A DNA stretch of 5,567 nucleotides, taken from NCBI GenBank assembly GCA_021640185.1, contig JAJXDX010000155.1, positions 1 through 5,567 on the forward strand, given 5' to 3'. The stretch is from Oscillospiraceae bacterium. GTDB taxonomy: Bacteria > Bacillota > Clostridia > Oscillospirales > Acutalibacteraceae. Each line of letters begins with the position of its first letter. Within the stretch, counting starts at the first letter, position 1. Below, in pieces: positions 1 through 5,567 of this stretch. A model generated the notes under the pieces. The model was given only the letters and a program-made list of their open reading frames with translations, ran no database searches and was not told the origin of the DNA. The translations under genes were made by a program, and so were the position numbers.

Positions 1-1
1 G

Positions 2-733
2 GCGCATTGGCCGGAGGTCATGGTCGAGTACGAGGAGAGCGAAAAGATCCTATTCTCCGCCGATGGGTTCGGCAAATTCGGTGCGCTTGCGCACGACGAG
101 GACTGGGCGTGCGAGGCGCGGCGCTATTATTTCAATATCGTCGGCAAATACGGCGCACCGGTGCAGGCGCTGCTGAAAAAAGCGTCTGCGCTGGATATCC
201 GCACGATCTGCCCTCTGCACGGGCCGGTGCTGACCGGCGATCTTGCGCCGTATCTGGACAAATACCGCCTGTGGAGCAGCTATGCACCGGAGGACGACGG
301 CGTGCTGATCGCCTGCGCGTCCATCCACGGCAACACCCGGCGCGCAGCCGACCATCTGGCCGAGATCCTGCGGGAGAACGGCGCGAAAAAGGTCGTGGTG
401 ACGGATCTTGCGCGCGACGATATGGCCGAGGCCGTGGAGGATGCGTTCCGCTACAACCGGCTGGTGCTCGCCTGCGCCTCGTATGACGGCGGGATGTTCC
501 CGCCGATGGAGGACTTTTTGTCCCGTTTGGCGCACAAAGGCTTCCAGCGCCGCCGGGCGGCGCTGCTGGAGAACGGTTCGTGGGCGCCGTGTGCGGCGCG
601 CGCGATGCGCGCTGCGCTGGAGGGGATGAAGCAGATCGAGATCTGCGGCACCGCCGTCACGCTGCGCTCCACCGAAAAGCCGGGGGACGAGCCTGCGCTG
701 CAGCAGCTGGCGGCCGAACTGCTGGCCGACTGA
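2..733 (+). CDS. Flavodiiron protein (A-type flavoprotein, FprA family), C-terminal part, 5' truncated by window edge
   Basis: Flavodiiron proteins are cytoplasmic enzymes of anaerobes that reduce O2 to water and/or NO to N2O at a diiron site next to FMN. The reading frame is open from base 2, so the true start lies outside the window; the ATG at base 20 is internal. About 243 residues remain of the usual roughly 400. The end of the metallo-beta-lactamase-like domain comes first. Three metal ligands are visible: His in HWPEVM (bases 5-7), Asp in FSADGFG (62-64, with the family's H-x18-D spacing) and His in CPLHGP (218-220). The flavodoxin domain follows from about base 297, with the FMN phosphate loop SIHGNT and the flavin-contacting stretch SYDGGMFPPMEDF. 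The protein ends after the flavodoxin domain, as in class A members with no rubredoxin or reductase extension. The HxExDH ligand motif would lie upstream, outside the window. Whether O2 or NO is the main substrate cannot be read from sequence. Confidence 0.93.
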   Translation, partial: AHWPEVMVEYEESEKILFSADGFGKFGALAHDEDWACEARRYYFNIVGKYGAPVQALLKKASALDIRTICPLHGPVLTGDLAPYLDKYRLWSSYAPEDDGVLIACASIHGNTRRAADHLAEILRENGAKKVVVTDLARDDMAEAVEDAFRYNRLVLACASYDGGMFPPMEDFLSRLAHKGFQRRRAALLENGSWAPCAARAMRAALEGMKQIEICGTAVTLRSTEKPGDEPALQQLAAELLAD

Positions 734-774
734 CGAAATGACGCATTTGTGACCATACCCGCGTCGATCGTGCA

Positions 775-803
775 TTGCTATTTTCGCCGGATCCTGTTAT
801 GCT
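775..803 (+). promoter_or_regulatory. Predicted sigma70-type promoter of the DUF4091 gene
   Basis: A -35-like TTGCTA (775-780) is separated by exactly 17 bases from a -10-like TATGCT (798-803). The TG at 795-796 makes it an extended -10 element. Each hexamer matches consensus at 4 of 6 positions. Transcription would start near base 810, giving a leader of about 40 bases. It lies in the 117-base gap after the flavodiiron gene and suggests the next gene is expressed on its own, although read-through is possible because no convincing terminator is seen in the gap. Prediction from motif and spacing only. Confidence 0.5.
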
Positions 804-836
804 CAAGGGCAGAATACCGCCGGTCATCCCGGCGCT

Positions 837-843
837 GGGAGGT
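837..843 (+). promoter_or_regulatory. Ribosome binding site fixing the start of the DUF4091 gene
   Basis: GGGAGGT ends 7 bases before the ATG at 851, an ideal Shine-Dalgarno spacing. It rules out the in-frame GTG at 749. That GTG would add 34 residues with no family resemblance, has no comparable RBS, and lies upstream of the predicted promoter. Confidence 0.85.
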
Positions 844-850
844 CCGAACC

Positions 851-2512
851 ATGATCCGTCTAAAACTTCTGCATTCCCTCGTCAAGGTCTTTCCGGAGCA
901 GGAGCCCGTCGGCGAACTGCCGGACGGGATCAGCCTCTTTCGTAACGAGCGGCTGCATTTTCAGCTTGCCGTTTATCTCGATCGGCCAAACCTCGGCGCA
1001 CAGCCGCTGCAGCTTGCGGTGGAAGGCGCATTGGCGCCTTTCGTCACGGCGGAGCGCGTGGGGCTGGTGCCGTGCGGTTTCCCCGCCTATGACGGCGCGG
1101 ACGGCTATCTGTTTACCGCGCCGCGGCTGGCGCCGGACGTGCTCTATCCGCTGGAGGACGGCTGCACCGAGATCGTGCCCGGCCGGTACGAGAGCCTGTG
1201 GCTGACCGTCGACGGCACGCGCGAACCGTTGCCGGACGGCGAGCATATGCTGCACCTGACCGTGACGGCCGGGGAGGATACCGCCACCGCGGAGGTCGCG
1301 GTGTGTGTGCTGCCTGCCGAGCTGCCGCCGCAGCAGCTGCTGTTCACCCAGTGGCTGCACGGCGACGGTATCGCTTGGCAGCACCGTGCGCCGATGTTCT
1401 CGGAACGGTTCTGGACGATCTTGGAGGACTATGTCCGCACGGCGGCCCGGCACGGGATCACCCTGCTGTATACGCCGCTGTTCACGCCGCCGCTCGATAC
1501 CGCCATCGGCGGCGAGCGCGAAACGTGCCAGCTGGTCGACGTGACCCTGACGGCGGACGGCGGATACCGGTTCGGTTTCGACCGCCTTGCCCGCTGGATC
1601 GACATGGCACACCGCTGCGGCATCCGTCACTTCGAGCTGTCGCACCTGTTCACGCAGTGGGGCGCGAACGCCGCGCCCAAGGTCGTCGCGCACGATGCTG
1701 CGATGGGGGAGATGCGCCGCATCTTCGGCTGGGACACGCCCGCGTGCGGCGGCGAGTACGAGCGTTTCCTCGATGCGTTCCTGCCGCAGTTCGACGCATT
1801 TTTGCGCGACGCCGGTGTCAGTGACCAGTGCTTTCTGCACGTGTCGGACGAGCCGGGCGAGGCGCATCTCGCGGCATATTCCGCCGCCGCCGCGATCGTG
1901 CGGCGGGGGATGCCCGGCTATCCGATCATGGATGCGATGTCCGAATATGCCATCTATGCCAAAAGCGAGGTCAGCGACCCCGTCGTGGCGATCGACCATA
2001 TCGAGCCGTTCGTCGCGCAGGACACCGCGCCGCTGTGGGGCTACTACTGCTGCGGGCAGAACCGCGAGGTGCCGAACCGCTTCATCGCCATGCCGCCCGC
2101 CCGCGACCGGATCACCGGCACGCTGTGCTGGCAGTACGGTCTGCGCGGTTTTCTGCAATGGGGGTATAACTTCTATAACCTGCATCACTCCACCGCGCCG
2201 ATCGACCCTTACGCCTGCACCGATGCCGGGTGTGCGTTCCCGTCGGGCGACCCCTTCTCGGTCTATCCCGACCGGCGGCCGGGACACGACGGCTGCCTGC
2301 GCTCGCTCCGGCTGGCGGTGTTCGCCGACGGGCTGCAGGATCACCGGGCGCTGTGCCTGCTCTCATCCCTGATCGGACGGGAGGAGACATCGGCGCTGCT
2401 GACGCGTCTGACCGGCGGCATGACCATGCGCCGCTACCCGCGCGAGGCACAGGCCGTGCTGTCGCTGCGCCACGCGGTCAACGAGCAGATCATGCTGCAC
2501 CTTGGCCGATAA
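851..2512 (+). CDS. DUF4091 domain-containing protein, GH123-like glycoside hydrolase fold
   Basis: A complete protein of 553 residues. Family knowledge: DUF4091 (PF13320) proteins resemble GH123 beta-N-acetylgalactosaminidases, which use an adjacent Asp-Glu pair in substrate-assisted catalysis; most bacterial members have no known substrate. Seen here: an N-terminal beta-rich region (about 1-165, opening MIRLKLLHSLVKVFPEQEP), then a probable TIM-barrel region. This region carries HVSDEPGE, where D333-E334 fits the catalytic pair. The DUF4091 tail has GFLQWGYNFYN (433-443, W437), the TDAGCAFPSGDPFSVYP block (D467 onward) and RLAVFADGLQDHRALCLL (F491 to about 503). No signal peptide or membrane segment is visible, so it is probably cytoplasmic, acting on imported or internal glycans. 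The gene appears to stand alone between its own promoter and a strong terminator, with no transporter or sugar-catabolic gene in view to suggest the substrate. The family call is firm; enzymatic activity and substrate are inference. Confidence 0.88.
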   Translation: MIRLKLLHSLVKVFPEQEPVGELPDGISLFRNERLHFQLAVYLDRPNLGAQPLQLAVEGALAPFVTAERVGLVPCGFPAYDGADGYLFTAPRLAPDVLYPLEDGCTEIVPGRYESLWLTVDGTREPLPDGEHMLHLTVTAGEDTATAEVAVCVLPAELPPQQLLFTQWLHGDGIAWQHRAPMFSERFWTILEDYVRTAARHGITLLYTPLFTPPLDTAIGGERETCQLVDVTLTADGGYRFGFDRLARWIDMAHRCGIRHFELSHLFTQWGANAAPKVVAHDAAMGEMRRIFGWDTPACGGEYERFLDAFLPQFDAFLRDAGVSDQCFLHVSDEPGEAHLAAYSAAAAIVRRGMPGYPIMDAMSEYAIYAKSEVSDPVVAIDHIEPFVAQDTAPLWGYYCCGQNREVPNRFIAMPPARDRITGTLCWQYGLRGFLQWGYNFYNLHHSTAPIDPYACTDAGCAFPSGDPFSVYPDRRPGHDGCLRSLRLAVFADGLQDHRALCLLSSLIGREETSALLTRLTGGMTMRRYPREAQAVLSLRHAVNEQIMLHLGR

Positions 2513-2518
2513 GGCCGA

Positions 2519-2567
2519 ATAAACGAACAAGCCCTCCGGACAAACGGCCGGAGGGCTTGCTGTTTAT
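2519..2567. terminator. Rho-independent, probably bidirectional terminator between convergent genes
   Basis: A perfect 12-bp stem pairs CAAGCCCTCCGG (2528-2539) with CCGGAGGGCTTG (2548-2559) around an 8-base loop. After a small internal bulge, an outer 6-bp stem pairs ATAAAC (2519-2524) with GTTTAT (2562-2567). T-rich sequence follows on both strands (GTTTATCGTTATTTA on plus, TTCGTTTATT on minus), though neither is a clean run of T. It lies in the 61-base gap between the stop codons of the DUF4091 gene (2512) and galU (2574), so it can end both transcripts. Confidence 0.85.
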
Positions 2568-2573
2568 CGTTAT

Positions 2574-3446
2574 TTACAGGGTCTTGGCCAGTTCTTTGAG
2601 GTAAGCGGCAAAGTCCGGGCCAAGATCCGGGCGGGAGAGCGCGACTTCGCAGTTGGCCTGCAGGATGCCCAGCTTGTTGCCCATGTCGTAGCGCGTGCCT
2701 TCGTAATCGATGCCCATCATGCGTCCGGCGTGGGCCAGCTCGCGCATCGCGTCGGTCAGCTGGATCTCGCCGCCCGCGCCGGGCGCGGTGCGGTCAAGGA
2801 TGTCGAACACGTCCGGCGTCAGCACGCAGCGCCCAAGGATCGCGAACAGGGAGATGACCTGCTCCGGCTTCGGCTTCTCGATCATGTCGGACACGCGATA
2901 GATGTTGTCATGTACCGGCTCGACCGCCAGGGAGCAATAGCGCAGCACCTGCTCCGGCGTGACCTCTTTGATGCCGACCACGGACTGGCCGAACTCCTCG
3001 TACACGCGGCAAAGCTGCCCGCAGGCCGAGTTTTTGCCGATGATGACGTCGTCGCCGTACAGCACGGCGAACGGCTCGTTGCCGACGAAGGCGCGCGCGC
3101 ACGCCACGGCGTGGCCCAGCCCCTTCGTTTCGCGCTGGCGGATATAGTGGATGTTCGCCAAATGCGACAGGCGCTGCACTTCCTCGAGCATATCCGTTTT
3201 GCCGGAGGCCGCCAAACGCTCCTCCAGTTCGATGCTGTGATCGAAATGGTCCTCGATGATGCCCTTGCCGCGGTTGGTGATGATCAGGATATCCTCGATC
3301 CCGGCGGCCGCCGCCTCCTCGACGATATACTGGATCGCGGGCTTGTCCACGATCGGGAGCATCTCTTTAGGCATGGATTTGGACGCAGGGAGCACGCGCG
3401 TGCCCAGTCCCGCGGCCGGGATGACCGCTTTTTTGACTTTGCTCAT
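2574..3446 (-). CDS. galU: UTP--glucose-1-phosphate uridylyltransferase (UDP-glucose pyrophosphorylase)
   Basis: GalU makes UDP-glucose and pyrophosphate from UTP and glucose-1-phosphate in the cytoplasm, feeding glycolipid, teichoic acid, capsule and galactose metabolism. The protein is complete at 290 residues, normal for bacterial GalU/GtaB. Visible signatures are the nucleotide-binding loop AAGLGTR (11-17) followed by MPKEMLPIVDKP (25-36), ETKGLGHAV (106-114), the metal-site GDD (131-133), EKP with K191, GGEIQLTDAM (225-234) and the sugar-contacting EGTRYDMGNKLG (249-260). Positions that read YGI and SNxAxxGRY in Bacillus GtaB read YCS (170-172) and SLFAILGRC (199-207) here. The start is supported by GGAGG on the minus strand (plus bases 3457-3461), 10 bases before the ATG. 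It is the second gene of an operon with the zinc/DUF2628 protein 40 bases upstream, and the bidirectional hairpin follows its stop. A related sugar-1-phosphate nucleotidylyltransferase such as RfbA is unlikely given the GalU-specific ETKGLGHA and GGEIQLTDA motifs. Confidence 0.95.
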   Translation of the reverse strand: MSKVKKAVIPAAGLGTRVLPASKSMPKEMLPIVDKPAIQYIVEEAAAAGIEDILIITNRGKGIIEDHFDHSIELEERLAASGKTDMLEEVQRLSHLANIHYIRQRETKGLGHAVACARAFVGNEPFAVLYGDDVIIGKNSACGQLCRVYEEFGQSVVGIKEVTPEQVLRYCSLAVEPVHDNIYRVSDMIEKPKPEQVISLFAILGRCVLTPDVFDILDRTAPGAGGEIQLTDAMRELAHAGRMMGIDYEGTRYDMGNKLGILQANCEVALSRPDLGPDFAAYLKELAKTL

Positions 3447-3450
3447 CTTG

Positions 3451-3469
3451 GTTTATCCTCCGTTTATCC
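3451..3469 (-). repeat. 8-bp direct repeat flanking the galU ribosome binding site
   Basis: GTTTATCC occurs at 3451-3458 and 3462-3469 (GGATAAAC on the transcribed strand), an 11-base period with the GGAGG Shine-Dalgarno between and overlapping the copies. It occupies half of the 40-base gap between the two operon genes. It may be chance or a binding site affecting galU translation; nothing in the window decides this. Confidence 0.45.
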
Positions 3470-3486
3470 CATCGTCAGACGGGTTT

Positions 3487-4446
3487 TTATAACAGCATGG
3501 CGATGATCTGCACAAGGAAATACTGGGCGATATAGCCGATGATGGCGATGGCGACGGACGTGCCGCCGAGGAACGCCAGCTCGCCCGCCGAAATGTCCGG
3601 TGCCTTTTGCTTGGCGCGGCGGATGCCGTTCGCGCAATGGATGCGGTACAGCCGGTTGCCCAGCACGCCGACGATGATCCTGGCCGCCAAAATGATGAAC
3701 GAGATCAGCCAAACCGACGCCAAGCACAGCATCTGCACGCGGCTGAGGCTCTCGCCCTCGGACAGGCGCTGGAGCAGGGCATAAAGATCCGCATTGGAGC
3801 TGATACCCATGCGGGCGAACGCCACGTTGGAGATGATCAGCTGGATCACCTGCAGAGCGAGCAGAGCGATGCCGCCCGCGAACATCCGCCGGTACAGCAT
3901 CCAGTACGGACCCAGCAGCAGCGCGGCCCAGTTGAAGCCGCCGCCGCGTCCCTGCGCAAGCTGACGGAACCGGGGGATGTAGTAATCCGTGCGCGATCCG
4001 ACGAAAGCGGCCAGTTCCGTCGCCCGGTCGCCGTCGATCACCTCGTTCTCGCTGTACGCATACGAGGGGTTGACCGGCGCATAGAAGGGCTTATACTCGT
4101 TGCACGGTGCGCCGCCGTTTCCCGCGCCGCTGCTGTGCCAGTCTTTTTCGCCCAGCGGACGGCCGCAGCTTTTGCAGAACTCGGCATATTCCGGGTTGTG
4201 TGCGCCGCAGCCGGGGCAGACCTGCTCGGTATCCTCCTCGTCCTCCGGGATGTCGTCCGGCGCGGTCTGCTCGTCCTCGCGTTTCCATTGCTGCGGCGTG
4301 CCGTGCAGGCTGTCAAGATGGCAATGCCCCTCCTGCTGCCAGCAGGCGCGGTGATGCGGCAGTCCGCAGGTCGGGCAAACGACGATGTCGTCGTTTGCCG
4401 TGAACGGTTTACCGCATACCGGACAACGCAGTCCTTCGTAGAACAT
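3487..4446 (-). CDS. Membrane protein with N-terminal RING-like zinc domain, zinc ribbon and C-terminal DUF2628
   Basis: A complete protein of 319 residues with unknown function. Domains in order: (a) a RING-like cross-brace resembling prokaryotic RING family 1, with C8-x2-C11, C24-x2-C27, H31/H32, C35 and H41/C42 as candidate zinc ligands; (b) a very acidic linker, residues 57-75; (c) a four-cysteine zinc ribbon, C77-x2-C80 and C91-x2-C94 (CPGCG and CKSCG); (d) a polar, aromatic-rich linker to about 145; (e) a DUF2628-type region opening at AAFVGSRTDYYIPRF, then NWAALLLGPYWMLYRRM (172-188). Probable membrane segments are roughly 173-208 (one or two passes), 239-262 and 292-317. No signal peptide is seen; the zinc domains are probably cytoplasmic. 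The ATG at 4446 is chosen because AAGGAG lies 8 bases upstream, whereas the in-frame GTG at 4455 overlaps that AAGGAG. It leads an operon with galU. Bacterial RING-like domains need not be ubiquitin ligases; a binding or scaffold role in the envelope is only a guess. Confidence 0.85.
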   Translation of the reverse strand: MFYEGLRCPVCGKPFTANDDIVVCPTCGLPHHRACWQQEGHCHLDSLHGTPQQWKREDEQTAPDDIPEDEEDTEQVCPGCGAHNPEYAEFCKSCGRPLGEKDWHSSGAGNGGAPCNEYKPFYAPVNPSYAYSENEVIDGDRATELAAFVGSRTDYYIPRFRQLAQGRGGGFNWAALLLGPYWMLYRRMFAGGIALLALQVIQLIISNVAFARMGISSNADLYALLQRLSEGESLSRVQMLCLASVWLISFIILAARIIVGVLGNRLYRIHCANGIRRAKQKAPDISAGELAFLGGTSVAIAIIGYIAQYFLVQIIAMLL

Positions 4447-4454
4447 GGCGATCA

Positions 4455-4460
4455 CTCCTT
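4455..4460 (-). promoter_or_regulatory. Ribosome binding site fixing the start of the RING/DUF2628 gene
   Basis: AAGGAG on the minus strand (CTCCTT on plus) ends 8 bases before the ATG whose first base is 4446. Its last G is also the first base of the in-frame GTG at 4455-4453, so that GTG cannot be initiated by this site. The MFYEGLRCPVCG start is therefore preferred. Confidence 0.8.
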
Positions 4461-4472
4461 GCTATGGTTCGT

Positions 4473-4501
4473 ATTATAGCCGTTTATCGCGCCCGCGGCA
4501 A
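4473..4501 (-). promoter_or_regulatory. Predicted sigma70-type promoter of the RING/DUF2628-galU operon
   Basis: Reading the minus strand, TTGCCG (plus bases 4501-4496) is followed after exactly 17 bases by a perfect TATAAT (4478-4473). Transcription would start near 4466, giving a leader of only about 20 bases before the ATG at 4446. A strongly AT-rich stretch lies just upstream (about 4515-4537). The GATAAAC motif lies inside the spacer between the two hexamers. Prediction from motif and spacing. Confidence 0.7.
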
Positions 4502-4552
4502 TATCCAAAGCCCGAAATTTATAAAAAGTTAATATTTCCGCCCGCTTTTCGT

Positions 4553-4562
4553 CCGATATCGG
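4553..4562. promoter_or_regulatory. 10-bp perfect palindrome upstream of the murD promoter (possible operator)
   Basis: CCGATATCGG is fully self-complementary and ends 10 bases before the murD -35 hexamer, inside the divergent promoter region. It could be a regulator half-site pair or chance; no known operator is recognised. Confidence 0.25.
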
Positions 4563-4572
4563 CGGATGACAC

Positions 4573-4601
4573 TTGATATTTTTTCCGTCCGACTGTATAA
4601 T
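4573..4601 (+). promoter_or_regulatory. Predicted strong sigma70-type promoter of murD
   Basis: TTGATA (4573-4578, 5 of 6 consensus bases) is followed after exactly 17 bases by a perfect TATAAT (4596-4601). Transcription would start near 4608, about 27 bases before the murD ATG. Together with the minus-strand promoter at 4473-4501 it makes a divergent arrangement with about 70 bases between the two -35 elements. Prediction from motif and spacing, but close to consensus. Confidence 0.8.
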
Positions 4602-4634
4602 ATAAAAATACAACGCGATACGGGAGTGCAGGAT

Positions 4635-5567
4635 ATGAGCAGAGCCAGCGAGTTTTTTTCTTCCGTTGCCGGCCGGTCGGTCACGATCTGCGGCATCGGC
4701 CACAACAATATCCCGGTGATCCGCCAGTTCCTCGAGGCGGGCGCGCACGTCACGGCGTGCGACCGCCGCACGGCGCAGGAGCTGGGCGAGGTCGCCGACG
4801 AACTGCGCCGTGCCGGTGCGGTGCTGTCGCTGGGCGACGGCTACCTTGATCGGCTCGACGGCGACCTGATCTTGCGCACGCCGGGCATGAAGCCGTACCT
4901 GCCGCAATTCACACAGGCGCGGGCGCGCGGGCTGCGCGTCACGTCCGAGATGGAGCTGTTCTTCGACCTGTGCGAGGCGCCGATCTACGCCGTGACCGGC
5001 TCCGACGGCAAGACCACCACCACCACGATCATCGCCGGGCTGCTGGATGCCGCAGGCGTGCGCACCTTCGTCGGCGGGAACATCGGGCGCGCGCTGCTGC
5101 CGTATGTGGAGCAGATCCGCCCGGAGGATGCCGCCGTCGTGGAACTGTCCAGCTTCCAGCTGACGGGGATGCGGCAGTCGCCGCAGGTGGCGGTGGTGAC
5201 GAACGTCGCGCCCAACCACTTGGACTGGCATACCGATATGCAGGAGTATATCGATGCGAAGAAGAACCTCGTGCTCTGGCAACGGCCGGGCGACCGCGCC
5301 GTCCTCAATGCCGATAACGACATCACGCGCGGCTTTGCCGCCGAATGTCCCGGCACGGTGTCGACCTTCTCGCGACGCGGGCGCGTCGAGCGCGGCTGTT
5401 TTCTGTCTGCCGATCGGCAGATCGTCTACACCGCCGACGGCAAAGATACCGTCGTCATGCCCGCCGACGAGATCCGGATCCCCGGCGAGCATAATATCGA
5501 AAATTATATGGCGGCGATCGATGCCGTGTGGGGCCGCGTGACGACCGCGCAGATCGTCCGATTCGCC
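4635..5567 (+). CDS. murD: UDP-N-acetylmuramoyl-L-alanine--D-glutamate ligase, 3' truncated by window edge
   Basis: MurD is the cytoplasmic ATP-dependent ligase that adds D-glutamate to UDP-MurNAc-L-alanine in peptidoglycan synthesis. The first 311 of about 450 residues are present; the frame is open to the last base with no stop. The N-terminal UDP-binding domain (about 1-110) has the Gly-rich turn CGIGHNNIPVI (19-29). The central ATPase domain follows, with P-loop TGSDGKTTT (121-129), GGNIG (147-151), ELSSFQL (170-176), TNVAPNHLDWH (189-199) and EYIDAKKNL (204-212), whose K209 is the probable carbamylated lysine of Mur ligases. It ends with PGEHNIENYMAA (283-294). NIG, ELSSFQL and the HNIEN region point to MurD rather than MurC, MurE or MurF. 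The ATG at 4635 is supported by GGGAG (4622-4626), 8 bases upstream; a closer AGGA lies too near the start to be the site. It has its own consensus promoter and is divergent from the galU operon. The C-terminal D-Glu-binding domain is outside the window. Confidence 0.95.
   Translation, partial: MSRASEFFSSVAGRSVTICGIGHNNIPVIRQFLEAGAHVTACDRRTAQELGEVADELRRAGAVLSLGDGYLDRLDGDLILRTPGMKPYLPQFTQARARGLRVTSEMELFFDLCEAPIYAVTGSDGKTTTTTIIAGLLDAAGVRTFVGGNIGRALLPYVEQIRPEDAAVVELSSFQLTGMRQSPQVAVVTNVAPNHLDWHTDMQEYIDAKKNLVLWQRPGDRAVLNADNDITRGFAAECPGTVSTFSRRGRVERGCFLSADRQIVYTADGKDTVVMPADEIRIPGEHNIENYMAAIDAVWGRVTTAQIVRFA

Noticed and set aside
737..749. AAATG-ACG-CATTT hairpin just after the flavodiiron stop as a terminator
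   Set aside because: The stem is only 5 AT-rich base pairs and no T-run follows, so it is unlikely to terminate transcription.
50..775. A 241-codon minus-strand open frame opposite the flavodiiron gene
   Set aside because: It is an antisense shadow created by high GC; the plus frame carries clear metal-ligand and flavodoxin motifs.
749..850. Extended start (GTG at 749) for the DUF4091 protein
   Set aside because: The added 34 residues do not resemble the family, overlap the predicted promoter, and lack an RBS, whereas GGGAGGT sits 7 bases before the ATG at 851.
1..1036. Repeated string GGCGCATTGGC at the window start and again near 1026
   Set aside because: It is a short match within two unrelated coding sequences in different reading frames with no extension on either side, consistent with chance.
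860..2344. A 494-codon open frame on the minus strand opposite the DUF4091 gene
   Set aside because: It is antisense to a well-supported gene, is rich in Arg, Gln, His and Pro as expected from GC-rich codons read backwards, has no recognisable motif, and has no RBS.
5011..5027. ACC-rich short tandem tract in murD
   Set aside because: It encodes the Thr run directly after the P-loop lysine (GKTTTTT), a normal part of this kind of MurD, not a microsatellite of interest.
4452..5492. A 346-codon open frame on the minus strand opposite murD
   Set aside because: It shadows murD, whose plus-strand motifs are unmistakable. Its product is low-complexity Arg/Ala/His/Asp-rich, and it would cross both divergent promoters.

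Overview
The window is GC-rich, with most codons ending in G or C, and is densely coding with short gaps. It looks like chromosomal core sequence from a Gram-positive anaerobe of the class Clostridia, probably Oscillospirales-like. Supporting signs are a clostridial-style flavodiiron protein, a MurD with the SDGKTTT P-loop, a GalU with residues I associate from memory with a clostridial branch, a RING/zinc-ribbon/DUF2628 membrane protein, and strong GGAGG-type ribosome binding sites. The taxon is inference. No RNA gene, CRISPR array, insertion sequence or other mobile element was seen.

Layout, left to right. (1) Bases 2-733, plus strand: the C-terminal part of a flavodiiron protein (oxygen/NO detoxification), cut by the left edge. 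(2) Bases 734-850: a gap holding a sigma70-type promoter and a strong RBS. (3) Bases 851-2512, plus strand: a complete DUF4091 / GH123-like protein with no signal peptide, apparently transcribed alone. (4) Bases 2513-2573: a strong hairpin between two convergent genes, probably terminating both. (5) Bases 4446 down to 2574, minus strand: a two-gene operon in which a zinc-binding membrane protein (RING-like domain, zinc ribbon, DUF2628) precedes galU, with a 40-base gap between them. (6) Bases 4447-4634: a compact AT-rich divergent promoter region with one good promoter on each strand. (7) Bases 4635-5567, plus strand: the first 311 codons of murD, which runs off the right edge.

Functionally, the right half concerns envelope precursors. 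GalU makes UDP-glucose for surface glycans and glycolipids, MurD adds D-glutamate to the peptidoglycan precursor, and a membrane-anchored zinc protein of unknown role is co-transcribed with galU. The left half has an oxygen-defence enzyme and a probable cytoplasmic glycan-processing protein.

Nothing here is clearly a new system. The points most worth a second look are the RING/DUF2628-galU pairing, a GATAAAC 7-mer recurring in the non-coding parts of that operon, unusual residues at usually conserved GalU positions, and the unassigned substrate of the DUF4091 protein.
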